In this document: piece after piece, positions 26,929 to 35,730 of the stretch
How positions within the stretch are numbered: position 1 is the first letter of the stretch
Layout: every line of letters begins with the position of its first letter
Origin: an uncultured Eubacteriales bacterium
GTDB taxonomy: Bacteria > Bacillota > Clostridia > Christensenellales > CAG-138
Length of the DNA: 51,892 bases
Direction of reading: 5' to 3'
NCBI GenBank assembly: GCA_902792295.1
Contig: CADAZC010000014.1
Location: 1 to 51,892 of the forward strand
Notes under the pieces: model-generated
What the model was told of the DNA's origin: nothing
The model's database searches: none
What the model saw: the letters and a program-made list of their open reading frames with translations, nothing else
Position numbers and translations under genes: made by a program

Positions 26929-27472
26929 ACGTTGTCCTCTTTTCATGGATTTTACCGGTATTGTTTGCCGCTTTGCGCCGCGTTATACGCTGCCGCAGAA
27001 TTCCGAAAAGAAGCGGAACCGGCTGAACGATCCCCCGCGCGGAAACCGCGATCCGGAACATCGACGATTTCGAAAGATTTGCGCGCGCCGAACCGCTTTC
27101 GGAAACCCGTGGGATCAGCATGGACAGCAGAACGGCGACCGCGCCCGCGATCAGCACCGCCTGCGCCGGTTCTCCCTCGATCCCGACGGTCGTTTTCGTG
27201 TCCAGCCGCAGGATCCGGACGCCGGAAAGCTGCGGTCTGCCGCCTTTTTGCAGCAGCGACACGCGTTTTTTGCCGAACGCGAGCGTGAAATACGGTTTGG
27301 AAAAGAAGTGCAGCTTCAGCCGCACCGGGATCGGGATCAGCCCGAGGAAAAACACGCGCCCGTGCACGGCCGCCCCGCGCAGCGAAACGCCCGCCCTTGC
27401 CTCGACGATCAGCGGCATGGACAGCAGCAGCAAAAGAAACAGCAGAACGAACAACGCGATCAGAATACCCAT
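26915..27472 (-). CDS. ytfI: DUF2953 protein, YtfI-like
   Basis: A 185-residue protein with one N-terminal membrane helix (ILIALFVLLFLLLLLSM) and a basic cytoplasmic region. It matches DUF2953 in layout (FFLGLIPIPVRLKLHFFSK after a short strand-rich domain, and GIVQPVPLLFGILRQRITRRKAANNTG near the end) and in position, just before gerW, as in Bacillus. Function is unknown but the family is confined to spore formers. The start ATG lies only six bases after a sigma-F-like -10; an alternative ATG 36 bases upstream sits inside the neighbouring terminator. Confidence 0.8.
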   Translation of the reverse strand: MGILIALFVLLFLLLLLSMPLIVEARAGVSLRGAAVHGRVFFLGLIPIPVRLKLHFFSKPYFTLAFGKKRVSLLQKGGRPQLSGVRILRLDTKTTVGIEGEPAQAVLIAGAVAVLLSMLIPRVSESGSARANLSKSSMFRIAVSARGIVQPVPLLFGILRQRITRRKAANNTGKIHEKRTTYASC

Positions 27473-27478
27473 ATGAAC

Positions 27479-27506
27479 AGTATTGCCGCCTCGTTTTTTT
27501 GCATAC
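27479..27506 (-). promoter_or_regulatory. possible sigma-F/G-type promoter of the ytfI-gerW operon
   Basis: GTATG (27502-27506) fits the forespore sigma-F -35 (GHATR). GGCAATACT (27479-27487) fits the -10 (GGNNANANT). The spacer is 14 rather than 15 bases. The -10 ends six bases before the ytfI ATG. Confidence 0.4.
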
Positions 27507-27534
27507 AAAAAGGACCGTCCGGAAACGGTCCTTT
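27503..27534 (-). terminator. terminator of importer 2 permease operon
   Basis: On the minus strand AAAGGACCGT pairs with ACGGTCCTTT across TTCCGG, followed by TTGTATGC. The T-run is partly inside the stem. Confidence 0.85.
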
Positions 27535-27554
27535 GCAGGTTTGTTTGTTTTATC

Positions 27555-28580
27555 TCATGCCCTTCCTTCCGCCTTCGGCGCGCGGGACTTCTTGGAAGTC
27601 AGCACCAGAAGGATCATCGTGACGATGTACGGAAGCATCGGCCAGAAGTACGTGCTCTGTCCTTCCTTGATGCCGATCTTCGCCGGCCATCCGAACAAAA
27701 CATTGAAAAACGGCCCGAGGTTCTGCAGCGTCGTCGCATATGCGCCGATGACCTTGAACAGCGCGAAGAACAGCGACGCACCGAGGATCGACCACGGTTT
27801 CCAGTTGCCGAAGATCATGACCGCCAACGCGAGGAAGCCGTAGCCGGCGACCGAGGACTGGAAGCCGGAGCCCGCCGCCAGCGTGAACGCGAGACCGCCG
27901 ATGCCTCCGAGGAAACCGGAGATCAGCACGCCCGCGTAACGCATCTTGAACACGTTGATGCCGACGGACGCCGCCGCCTGCGGATGCTCGCCGCAGGAAC
28001 GGAGACGCAGACCGAACTTGGTCTTATACATCAGGATAACGGCCGCCGCGAACAGAATGACCGTCATGAACGTGGTCAGATACATGTTCTTGAAGAGCAG
28101 CGTATGCAGGAAGTTCTCCTTTGCCGCGAAGCCGAGCGTCGCCTGCGTGATGCGCGACCAGGTCGGGATCAAAATGGTCGTCTGCCCCTGTCCCTGAACG
28201 ACCCAGGTCAGAACGATTGCGAGCGCGGGCGCCAGCATGTTCAGCGCCGTACCGCCGATCGTCTGATCCGCCTTCAGGTTGATGGAAGCAAACGCCAGAA
28301 GCACCGAGAACGCCATGCCGCACACACCAGCAAACAGCGATGCGATCAGCATGCCGAGCTGGGAACCGAGCTGTCCGCTCGTGACGGCGGGATCCAGCCA
28401 GCGCATCATGAGACAGCCCATCAGAGCGCCGATGATCATGATGCCTTCGAGCGCGATGTTGATGATACCGCTTCGTTCGGAGAACATACCGCCCATTGCG
28501 ACCAGCAGCAGCGGAACCGCAAAGACGATGGTCGAACTGATAATATCGGCAATGACAATGCCCACGTTTAAGGTACTCAT
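27555..28580 (-). CDS. BMP-type ABC importer, permease 2 (system 2)
   Basis: A 341-residue BPD_transp_2 permease, NupQ-like. Conserved elements are MFSERSGIINIALEGIMIIGALMG near 32-55, the family E-x-x-G-x-x-N-x-x-x-E-G motif, and LRSCGEHPQAAASVGINVFKMRY near 205, the ATPase-facing loop. Compared with system 1, the binding-loop motif here has the more usual NIALEG, whereas system 1 has NLGIPG. This suggests the two importers have different substrates or affinities. It overlaps the previous permease gene by ATGA. Confidence 0.92.
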   Translation of the reverse strand: MSTLNVGIVIADIISSTIVFAVPLLLVAMGGMFSERSGIINIALEGIMIIGALMGCLMMRWLDPAVTSGQLGSQLGMLIASLFAGVCGMAFSVLLAFASINLKADQTIGGTALNMLAPALAIVLTWVVQGQGQTTILIPTWSRITQATLGFAAKENFLHTLLFKNMYLTTFMTVILFAAAVILMYKTKFGLRLRSCGEHPQAAASVGINVFKMRYAGVLISGFLGGIGGLAFTLAAGSGFQSSVAGYGFLALAVMIFGNWKPWSILGASLFFALFKVIGAYATTLQNLGPFFNVLFGWPAKIGIKEGQSTYFWPMLPYIVTMILLVLTSKKSRAPKAEGRA

Positions 28581-29746
28581 GCTTGTTCACCCTCGCTTTC
28601 TGCGGATTTTGCGGGTTCAGCCGGTTTCGGCGCTGCGACGACCGGCGCGGGCTCCGCATTGACGTTCGACTTGTCCAGACGGATGTACTTCGAAAGGATA
28701 GTCTTGGTCAAAAGTGCGAACGCGCTCAGGTAGATGATGACCGCAATGATGATGTCGATCATTTCCTTTGCAAAGACCGGCTGCAGTGATTCGCCGCCGA
28801 CCTGGATATAGGAGATGAACAGCGCCGAGAAGATCGTGCCGATCGGGTTCGAGGTTGCGAGCAATGCGACCGAGATACCGTTGAAGCCCATCGAAAGCAG
28901 GACCTTCTGGATCGTATACTCCGCGGTGCCGGCGAGATAGTAGATGCCGCCGCCGAGGCCCGCGAGCGCGCCTGCGATGACCATCGAAAGGACGATGTTC
29001 CGCTTTGCGTTGATGCCGGCATAGATGCTGGCGTTCTTGTTGAAGCCGCACGCCTTGAGCTCGTAGCCGAACGTGGTGCGGTTCAGGATCACCCACATGA
29101 TCACCGCGACGATGATCGCGATGAAAATGCTGATGTTCATGAAGTTCGAATTGAAGAGCTTGTCGAGTCCCATCTTGGGGATCATTGCGTTCGGGTTCGC
29201 ATAGGACAGCGCCGCGGTACGGTCCTTGATCGGACTGCTTACCCACGCCGTCGGCAGCATGATGTTCAGACCGCCCTTCAAGAGGTTCATGCACAGCAGG
29301 TTGACCGCCATCATGCCGATCCAGTTGAACATGATCGAGGTGATGACCTCGTTCACGTTGAACAGCGACTTGAACAGACCGGGGAAGAAGCCCCAGACCG
29401 CACCGGCGACCACGGATGCGAGCAGGCATACCCACCACGGCATCTGGAAGATGATGCCGCATGCCAGCGCGCAGAACGCGCCGACCGTATACTGACCGGA
29501 AGCGCCGATGTTAAAGAGGCCGGTTTTGAACGCAAACGCGACCGAAAGACCGGTCATGATGAGCGGTGCCGCCTGATACAGCACCTTCGCGAACTTCGGC
29601 GCGCTGGAAACGCCCGCCGTCAGCATCTCGCCGAACTTCGGGAATGCCTGCGCCGGATTCACGATAATCAGCAGGAGCAGGCCGAACAGCAGACCGACAA
29701 GGATCGAAATAACGGATGAAAGAACGCTGATCAGTCCTTTTTTCAT
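28577..29746 (-). CDS. BMP-type ABC importer, permease 1 (system 2)
   Basis: A 389-residue NupP-like permease with about ten membrane helices. Conserved segments are FKTGLFNIGASGQYTVGAFC near 75 and LKACGFNKNASIYAGINAKRNI near 230. A hydrophilic Ala/Pro/Glu-rich tail (about 360-389) is unusual for the family and probably cytoplasmic. Four-base ATGA overlaps on both sides show tight coupling with the ATPase and the second permease. Confidence 0.92.
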   Translation of the reverse strand: MKKGLISVLSSVISILVGLLFGLLLLIIVNPAQAFPKFGEMLTAGVSSAPKFAKVLYQAAPLIMTGLSVAFAFKTGLFNIGASGQYTVGAFCALACGIIFQMPWWVCLLASVVAGAVWGFFPGLFKSLFNVNEVITSIMFNWIGMMAVNLLCMNLLKGGLNIMLPTAWVSSPIKDRTAALSYANPNAMIPKMGLDKLFNSNFMNISIFIAIIVAVIMWVILNRTTFGYELKACGFNKNASIYAGINAKRNIVLSMVIAGALAGLGGGIYYLAGTAEYTIQKVLLSMGFNGISVALLATSNPIGTIFSALFISYIQVGGESLQPVFAKEMIDIIIAVIIYLSAFALLTKTILSKYIRLDKSNVNAEPAPVVAAPKPAEPAKSAESEGEQA

Positions 29747-31299
29747 GCCTCGGCACCTCCCTTCTGTTCCACATCGCGATACATGTTCTTGGCGCCCGCC
29801 ATGTAGAGACCGAGCTCCTGAACCGTCGTCTTCTTCGGATCAAATTCACCGACGATCTCACCCTCGTACATGACGAGGATGCGGTCCGGTACGCTCATGA
29901 CCTCTTCGAGCTCGAGCGAAACGAGCAGGACCGCCTTGCCTGCGTCGCGCTGTGCGACGAGCTGCTTATGGACGCCCTCGATCGCGCCGACGTCGAGACC
30001 GCGCGTCGGCTGCACCGCAACGAGCAGTTCCGGGTTCTTGTCGATCTCGCGCGCGACGATCGCCTTCTGCTGGTTGCCGCCGGACATCGAACGCGCCACG
30101 GTGATCGGACCCTGACCGGAACGGATGTCGTTCTCCCTGATCAGGCGTTCGGCGTACTTGCGGACCTCCTTGTTCTTGATGAAGCCGTATTTCTGGAACT
30201 GGGGCTGCCAGTACCGCTGCAAAACGAGGTTCTGTTCGAGCGAGAAATCCAGAACGAGACCGTGCTTGTGGCGATCCTCCGGAATGTGGCTCATGCCGAG
30301 CTTGCTGCGCTCGCGGATCTTTGCCTTCGTGATGTCGTGACCGAGCATCGTGATCTTGCCGTGGGACATCTTGTCGAGCCCCGTCAGCGCGTAAACGAAC
30401 TGCGTCTGCCCGTTGCCCTCGATGCCCGCAAGGCACACGATCTCCCCCGCGCGGACCTGGAAGCTGACATCTTTGACCGCATTGTTCGAATGCAGCTTGG
30501 ACGGAACGGTAACGTGCTGCACGTCGAGCACGACGTCGCCGAGCTTCTGCGGCTTCTTGTCGACCTCGAACTTGACGTCGCGGCCGACCATCATGCGGGA
30601 AAGCTCCTCCTTGGTCGTGTCCTTGATGTTCACGGTGCCCATATACTTGCCCTTGCGGAGGACCGTGCAGCGATCGGCGACCGCCATGATCTCGTTCAGC
30701 TTGTGGGTGATAAACAGGATCGACTTGCCTTCCTTGGTGAAGTTGCGCATAATCTCCATGAGCTCGTCGATCTCCTGCGGCGTCAGAACCGCCGTCGGTT
30801 CGTCGAAGATCAGGATATCGTTGTCGCGATACAGCATCTTAAGGATCTCAACACGCTGCTGCATGCCGACGGAAATGTCCTCGATCTTCGCATCCGGATC
30901 GACCTGAAGACCGTATTTTTCGGACAGCTCCAAAACTTTCTTGCGTGCCTCCGCTTTCTTCAGAAAGCCCAGCTTGTTCGGCTCCGCGCCGAGAATGATG
31001 TTGTCGAGCACGGTGAAGATCTCGACCAGCTTGAAGTGCTGGTGCACCATGCCGATGTGCAATGCGTTCGCATCATTCGGGTTGTTGATCTTGACTTCCT
31101 TGCCGTCCTTTTTGATGACGCCGGCTTCCGGCTGATACAGGCCGAACAGTACGCTCATCAGCGTGGATTTACCGGCACCGTTCTCGCCCAGAAGCGCGTG
31201 GACTTCACCGTGTTTCAGCTGCAGCGTAATGTTATCGTTCGCCTTGATGCCGGGGAACTCTTTTGTGATGTTCAACATCTCAATGACATATTCGCTCAT
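29743..31299 (-). CDS. BMP-type ABC importer, two-domain ATPase (system 2)
   Basis: A 518-residue fused ATPase like NupO. Domain 1: Walker A LGENGAGKSTLM (about 38), signature DISVGMQQRVEIL, Walker B ILIFDEPTAVLTPQE. Domain 2 has the degenerate Walker A AGIEGNGQTQ, the signature MSGGNQQK, and LLVAVQPTRGLDVGA in place of a true Walker B, as is typical for the class. Only 41 bases separate the preceding terminator from the start, and no promoter is visible there, so expression seems to rely on readthrough from the lipoprotein gene. Confidence 0.94.
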   Translation of the reverse strand: MSEYVIEMLNITKEFPGIKANDNITLQLKHGEVHALLGENGAGKSTLMSVLFGLYQPEAGVIKKDGKEVKINNPNDANALHIGMVHQHFKLVEIFTVLDNIILGAEPNKLGFLKKAEARKKVLELSEKYGLQVDPDAKIEDISVGMQQRVEILKMLYRDNDILIFDEPTAVLTPQEIDELMEIMRNFTKEGKSILFITHKLNEIMAVADRCTVLRKGKYMGTVNIKDTTKEELSRMMVGRDVKFEVDKKPQKLGDVVLDVQHVTVPSKLHSNNAVKDVSFQVRAGEIVCLAGIEGNGQTQFVYALTGLDKMSHGKITMLGHDITKAKIRERSKLGMSHIPEDRHKHGLVLDFSLEQNLVLQRYWQPQFQKYGFIKNKEVRKYAERLIRENDIRSGQGPITVARSMSGGNQQKAIVAREIDKNPELLVAVQPTRGLDVGAIEGVHKQLVAQRDAGKAVLLVSLELEEVMSVPDRILVMYEGEIVGEFDPKKTTVQELGLYMAGAKNMYRDVEQKGGAEA

Positions 31300-31334
31300 G
31301 CTGCGTCCCCCATTTCCCTGTTATTCATGAAAGT

Positions 31335-31369
31335 AAAGAAGAAGGGCCGGGCTATGCGCCCAGCCCTTC
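31335..31369 (-). terminator. terminator or attenuator between importer 2 lipoprotein and ATPase genes
   Basis: On the minus strand GAAGGGCTGGGC pairs with GCCCGGCCCTTC (one G-U pair) across GCATA. The U tract TTCTTT is imperfect, which would allow readthrough into the ATPase gene. Confidence 0.85.
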
Positions 31370-31397
31370 AGGATCGATATTGAGCTATCGATTGAGC

Positions 31398-32513
31398 TTA
31401 TGCGTTGTAGTCAACCGTGATGGTGACTGTCGGTGCATTCTCGGTATCCTTGGAGATCTCGATCTTGCCGCCCTTGACGTCCTCGAAGAGCTTGTTGTAC
31501 TCGTCGACGGTGAAGGTGCCGAGTCTCCAGGAAGCCGCTGCGGTGGGCAGACCGACGCAGTTGTCAGCAGCGCCGAGGACAGCGGTCTTGCCCGCATAGT
31601 CCGCGGACCACTTGCCGCCGTTCGCATCGAGGTCTTCGAGAGCGAGGACGACGGAGTTGGTCAGGCCCTTCATTGCGGAGGTGATGATGCAATCCGCTTC
31701 TGCGCTCTGGTCGACGTCAACGCCGATGACCTTGCCGTTCGCTTCGTTCGCAGCCGCAACCGCGCTCAGGTAGATACCGCCGCCGCATGCAAACACGACT
31801 TCGGTGCCGTCGGTGAACCAGCCGGCCATCTTGATCTTGATATCATCCGTCGGAGCAAAGCCGCCGCAATACCAGTACTTGATGGAAACCTGATCCGCAA
31901 TGCCCATCTCTTCAGCCGCCATGTTGGCGCCCTGGACGAAGCCGTAGCCGTAACGAACGACTGCCGGAACCGCCATGCCGCCGAGGAAGCCGAGCTTCTT
32001 GTAGCCATCCTTCACAGCCGCATAGCCCGCGAAGAAGCCGGCCTGCTCTTCCTGATAAAGGATGTTGTGCGTGTTTTCCGCGGTCTCATAGGTCGCATAG
32101 TCCGCAGAGTGCGGCTCGCCGTCGAGCAGCAGGAACATGACATCCGGATAATCCTTCTGTACGAGGAAGATTGCTTCTTCGAAGAGGTAGCCCGGGCATA
32201 CGATCGCGTTCGCGCCGCCTGCAATTGCGCCCTTGATGGTCTCAACGCGCGCTTCGGTGGAGTCCTCGGACGGACGATAGTAGTTGTAACCCTCGCCCTG
32301 CTTCATGCCCTTGGCTTCGCAGAATGCAACGACGCCTTCCCATGCGCCCTGGTTGAAGGACTTGTCGTCGATGTTGCCGACGTCGGTAACAAGCGCAACC
32401 TTCATGCCGGCTTCCGCGGGCTGCTCCGCGGGCTTGTCTGCGGGCTTCGCCGTGCAGGCGACCAGTGCGAAGACCATTGCGAGAACCATCAGCAATGCAA
32501 TGAGTTTCTTCAT
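31398..32513 (-). CDS. BMP-family substrate-binding lipoprotein (system 2)
   Basis: A 371-residue lipoprotein with lipobox LVAC and Cys20. The BMP domain has the classic start KVALVTDVGNIDDKSFNQGAW, with the DDKSFNQ that contacts the nucleoside in PnrA-like proteins, then FLLLDGEPHSADYATYE, GFFAGYAAVKDGYKKLGFLGG and VIGVDVDQS. System 1 lacks the DDKSFNQ form at this place, another hint that the two systems differ in substrate. A strong AGGAGG precedes the ATG. The AC start and end points are set by a promoter near 32590 and the terminator at 31335-31369. Confidence 0.95.
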   Translation of the reverse strand: MKKLIALLMVLAMVFALVACTAKPADKPAEQPAEAGMKVALVTDVGNIDDKSFNQGAWEGVVAFCEAKGMKQGEGYNYYRPSEDSTEARVETIKGAIAGGANAIVCPGYLFEEAIFLVQKDYPDVMFLLLDGEPHSADYATYETAENTHNILYQEEQAGFFAGYAAVKDGYKKLGFLGGMAVPAVVRYGYGFVQGANMAAEEMGIADQVSIKYWYCGGFAPTDDIKIKMAGWFTDGTEVVFACGGGIYLSAVAAANEANGKVIGVDVDQSAEADCIITSAMKGLTNSVVLALEDLDANGGKWSADYAGKTAVLGAADNCVGLPTAAASWRLGTFTVDEYNKLFEDVKGGKIEISKDTENAPTVTITVDYNA

Positions 32514-32589
32514 AGTGTGTTTTTCCTCCTGATTTGTTTTTCCTGTTTCTGTGCAGGATAATAAATTTGCACGCCATACGTACGAGCAT

Positions 32590-32595
32590 ATTATA
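32590..32595 (-). promoter_or_regulatory. extended -10 promoter of importer 2
   Basis: TATAAT at 32590-32595 with TG one base upstream (TGTTATAAT). The -35 region is poor, so this would work as an extended -10 promoter. The leader is about 70 bases with no recognised riboswitch. Confidence 0.6.
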
Positions 32596-32675
32596 ACAGA
32601 TGTTTTTTCGGAATGGAAGATAAATCTATCACTTTTTTCATAAATTTTTCATAATCATTTCATATCTGCGAAACA

Positions 32676-32708
32676 AATAAAAACCGACCGCGAAAGCAGT
32701 CGGTTTTT
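32676..32708 (-). terminator. terminator of the surE-ispH/S1 operon
   Basis: On the minus strand AAACCGAC pairs with GTCGGTTT across a loop of about ten bases. TTTATTTG follows. Confidence 0.9.
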
Positions 32709-32733
32709 TGATTGCATGTCCGGAGGACGGAGA

Positions 32734-35133
32734 TTACTCCTCGTCCGGCTTATAGTTTGCAAACAGACCTGCCAGAGACGTGGTCGTCTGCGTGACCGGG
32801 GGCAGCTCATACTCGCCGTCCTCAGAGTTGCGGCGGCGGCGATCCGGACGGGATTCGCGGCGCTCGCCGTTGTCCTGCGCGCGGCGCGCATTGCGCTCTT
32901 CGCGTTCCTTGTTCTGCTGCTCGCGCTGCGCTTCACGCTGTGCCTTGCGCTCCGCATTGATGCGTTCGCGCTCCGCCTTCTCCGCCGCAAGCTGCTCTGC
33001 GATCTCGGGGTTCTCCTCGATCAGAGCGTCCTTGCGGGACAGACTGATGCGCTTTGCTTCGACGTTGACGTCGAGCACCTTGCAGCGAACGATGTCGCCG
33101 ACCTTGATTTCATCTTCGACCTTCTCAATGCGGTGGATGCCGACCTGAGAGATGTGGATGAGACCGTCGATCGTCGGCTCAAGCGCGACGAACGCGCCGA
33201 ACGGGACGATACGGACGACCTTACCCTCGACGATGGAGCCGACCGGGTACTTCTCTGCCGCCTTGGTCCAGGGCTTCGGCTGGAGCTGCTTGTAGCCCAG
33301 ACCGATCTGCTTCTTCTCGCGGTCGACGCGAAGGATCAGCACTTCGATTTCCTGACCGATGGACAGCGCATCGCTCGGATGCTTGACTCTGCCCCATGCG
33401 CAGTCGGTCACGTGAACAAGACCGTCAAGGCCGCCGATGTCGACGAACGCGCCGAAATCGGTGATGCGGCGAACGACGCCGTGGACCTTCTCGCCGACGA
33501 CGAGCGCGTCCCACTTCGCGGCTTTCGCTGCTTCCGCTTCCTCGATCAGAACCTGCTTGATGGAAGCGACGATGCGCTTCTTCGCCTTGTCCGCTTCGAG
33601 GACCTTGACCTTGACCTGCTTGCCTGCGTAATCGTTGAGGTTCTCAACGAATCTGGTGGAAACGTGCGAAGCCGGAATGAAGGCGCGGACGCCGTTGATG
33701 TCGGCAATCAGACCGCCCTTGACGACTTCCTTGACCACTGCCTCAAAGGTCTTGCCTTCGACGTCTTCTGCAAACATCTGCTCCTGCAGCTTTCTGTCTT
33801 CGACATTCTTCCGGGAAAGGCGCACATTGCCTTCGCCGTCGTTGACCATAAGGACTTCCACGTCGATGCTGTCACCCTCTTTGACAACGTCTTCCGCACG
33901 GACCTCGGGATCCGCGGAGAATTCTCCCTTCGGAATCACGCCGTCGGCCTTGTAACCGATGTTCACAAATACTTCGCCGTCGACGACCTGAAGCACGGTG
34001 CCCGTGATCATCTGGCCCGGACGAATGCGTTTTACGGTCTTTTCAAAGGCCTGTTCAAAAGTCTCCGGCTCGGCTTCCGCCTCCGCCTCGACAGCAACGG
34101 GTGCCGCTGCTTCTTCAACTGCTTCTTCGACCGCTGCCGGCGCTTCTTCGACGGCCTCTTTTACTTCTTCGACCGTTTCCTTGACTTCCGCTGCCGTTTC
34201 CGCAACTGCCTGTTCTGCTTCCGCAACGACTTGTTCAGTGGTTTCGGCGACAACCTCAGCGGGAGCTTCCGCTTCGATGGTTTCTACTGTCGTCTTTTCG
34301 AGTTCGCTCATTACTTGTTTAACCTCCCTAATCATCGCTGTTGGCGTCGATGCGCCTGCGATTATCCCTATTATATCATCGACTTTTATTTTTGCAAGAG
34401 GAATTTTTCCGATATCGTCGATGATTTCAGCCATTTTACAGGTTTTTTGGCACAAATCGCGCAGCGCGCACGTGTTTGCGCTGAATTCCGATCCGAGGAC
34501 GAAAACCCGCGTGCAGCGCTTTGCGAGAATCTCCGCTTCCGCCTGCCGCAAACGCGTTGTGTCGCAGATCGTACGGTGCGCATGCAGCGCGGGAATCTTT
34601 TCCGCGAGAACGGACAGCACGGCGTCGTAATCCTCCGCCTTCGCCGTCGTCTGCGAAACGAACGTCAGCGATTCGCACGGTCCGAGCCGCTCCGCGTCCT
34701 CCGCGCAGGTCAGAACGGCAGCGTCGCTTCCCGCGCGGCTTCTGATGCCGATCACCTCCGGGTGCGTCGGCTTTCCGAGGATCGCAACACGCTCGCCCGC
34801 CTCAGCCGCGCGCTCGACGATGCGGTGAATGCGTTTGACGAACGGACAGGTCGCGTCGATCACGCGAACGCCCTTTTCGGCGCATGCCGCGAACACCTCC
34901 GGCGGCGCGCCGTGCGCCCGGATGACCAGCGTATCGCCCGCCGAAAGCGTGTCAACCGATTCGACCGCAAGGATCCCGCGCGACGCGAGCTCGTTCACAA
35001 CGCTCTCATTGTGGATGATCTTTCCGTAGGTGAAGACGCGCGCATCCGTTTCCGCCGCCCGATTGACGAGCTCGATCGCCCGCGACACGCCGAAGCAGAA
35101 CCCGCTGTGTTTTGCAAGCAGGATGTTCATCAA
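32734..35133 (-). CDS. ispH: fusion of IspH (HMBPP reductase) and ribosomal protein S1
   Basis: A 799-residue fusion. Residues 1-285 are IspH, the iron-sulfur enzyme that ends the MEP isoprenoid pathway: SGFCFGV (Cys13), AHGAPPEV, DATCPFVKRIH (second Cys, near 95), GKPTHPEV, FVSQTT and TICDTTRLRQ with the third cluster Cys. Residues about 290-375 form an Ala/Glu/Val-rich acidic linker. Four S1 domains follow (GQMITGTVLQVVDGEVFVNIG, TFEAVVKEVVKGGLIADING, VHGVVRRITDFGAFVDIGG, VEGKVVRIVPFGAFVALEP). The tail is basic (RRESRPDRRRR) and ends acidic. Such fusions are known in Clostridia next to cmk. It overlaps plsC by ATGA. Confidence 0.96.
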   Translation of the reverse strand: MMNILLAKHSGFCFGVSRAIELVNRAAETDARVFTYGKIIHNESVVNELASRGILAVESVDTLSAGDTLVIRAHGAPPEVFAACAEKGVRVIDATCPFVKRIHRIVERAAEAGERVAILGKPTHPEVIGIRSRAGSDAAVLTCAEDAERLGPCESLTFVSQTTAKAEDYDAVLSVLAEKIPALHAHRTICDTTRLRQAEAEILAKRCTRVFVLGSEFSANTCALRDLCQKTCKMAEIIDDIGKIPLAKIKVDDIIGIIAGASTPTAMIREVKQVMSELEKTTVETIEAEAPAEVVAETTEQVVAEAEQAVAETAAEVKETVEEVKEAVEEAPAAVEEAVEEAAAPVAVEAEAEAEPETFEQAFEKTVKRIRPGQMITGTVLQVVDGEVFVNIGYKADGVIPKGEFSADPEVRAEDVVKEGDSIDVEVLMVNDGEGNVRLSRKNVEDRKLQEQMFAEDVEGKTFEAVVKEVVKGGLIADINGVRAFIPASHVSTRFVENLNDYAGKQVKVKVLEADKAKKRIVASIKQVLIEEAEAAKAAKWDALVVGEKVHGVVRRITDFGAFVDIGGLDGLVHVTDCAWGRVKHPSDALSIGQEIEVLILRVDREKKQIGLGYKQLQPKPWTKAAEKYPVGSIVEGKVVRIVPFGAFVALEPTIDGLIHISQVGIHRIEKVEDEIKVGDIVRCKVLDVNVEAKRISLSRKDALIEENPEIAEQLAAEKAERERINAERKAQREAQREQQNKEREERNARRAQDNGERRESRPDRRRRNSEDGEYELPPVTQTTTSLAGLFANYKPDEE

Positions 35134-35729
35134 AGCGCCTCCGCAATGCCCTTCAGCGAGATCATCGCGTCGGTGATCGCCGCGTTCACGGCTTCGACCG
35201 GCTTCTTGCCCGGGCAGCGCGCTTTGACTTCGGACGGAAGGATCGGATCGCCGACGGCGACTTTGAGCCGCTGCCCGAACTTTCTGCCGTGATGCACGAT
35301 ATACAGCGGAATGACCGGCGCGTCGGCGCGAAGCGCGATAAACGCGCAGCCCTTGTCGAACGCATCCATGTCGCTGCCGGTCGCCGAGCGATGCCCCTCC
35401 GGGAAGATGCCGAACGCCTTGCCCTTTTCAAGCAGCTCGCAGGCGTGTTTGATGGACTTTGTGTCCGCCGTGCGCTGATTGACCGGGAACGTCAAAAGAA
35501 GCCGGAACACCGTCGTCATGAACTTTGACGAGAACAGCGTGGACTTCGCCATGAAGTGGATGCAGCGCCATACGATGGCGCCGATCCAGATCGGGTCGCT
35601 CATTTTGACGTGGTTCGAGACGTAGATCACCTTGCCCTTGCTTTTCAGCGCGGCGCGGTTGTGGATCTTCGGCCGTCCGTACAGCCAGAGGATCGGCTTT
35701 AAGATGATGCACGCAAAGACGTACAGCAT
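35130..35729 (-). CDS. plsC: 1-acyl-glycerol-3-phosphate acyltransferase
   Basis: A 199-residue PlsC-type enzyme that makes phosphatidic acid at the membrane. A hydrophobic N terminus (MLYVFACIILKPILWLYG) precedes the catalytic NH-x4-D motif (SNHVKMSDPIW, near 40). Motif III reads FPEGHRS near 110, where the family usually has EGTRS; the Thr to His change is a common variant. It lies between cmk and ispH, two bases after cmk, a standard Clostridial order. Confidence 0.93.
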   Translation of the reverse strand: MLYVFACIILKPILWLYGRPKIHNRAALKSKGKVIYVSNHVKMSDPIWIGAIVWRCIHFMAKSTLFSSKFMTTVFRLLLTFPVNQRTADTKSIKHACELLEKGKAFGIFPEGHRSATGSDMDAFDKGCAFIALRADAPVIPLYIVHHGRKFGQRLKVAVGDPILPSEVKARCPGKKPVEAVNAAITDAMISLKGIAEAL

Positions 35730-35730
35730 A

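Noticed and set aside
31373..31398. Short repeated words (ATCGAT, TGAGCT) after the importer 2 lipoprotein gene
   Set aside because: They are imperfect, under 15 bases and outside coding sequence. They are not comparable to the exact duplications in pnp and ribF.
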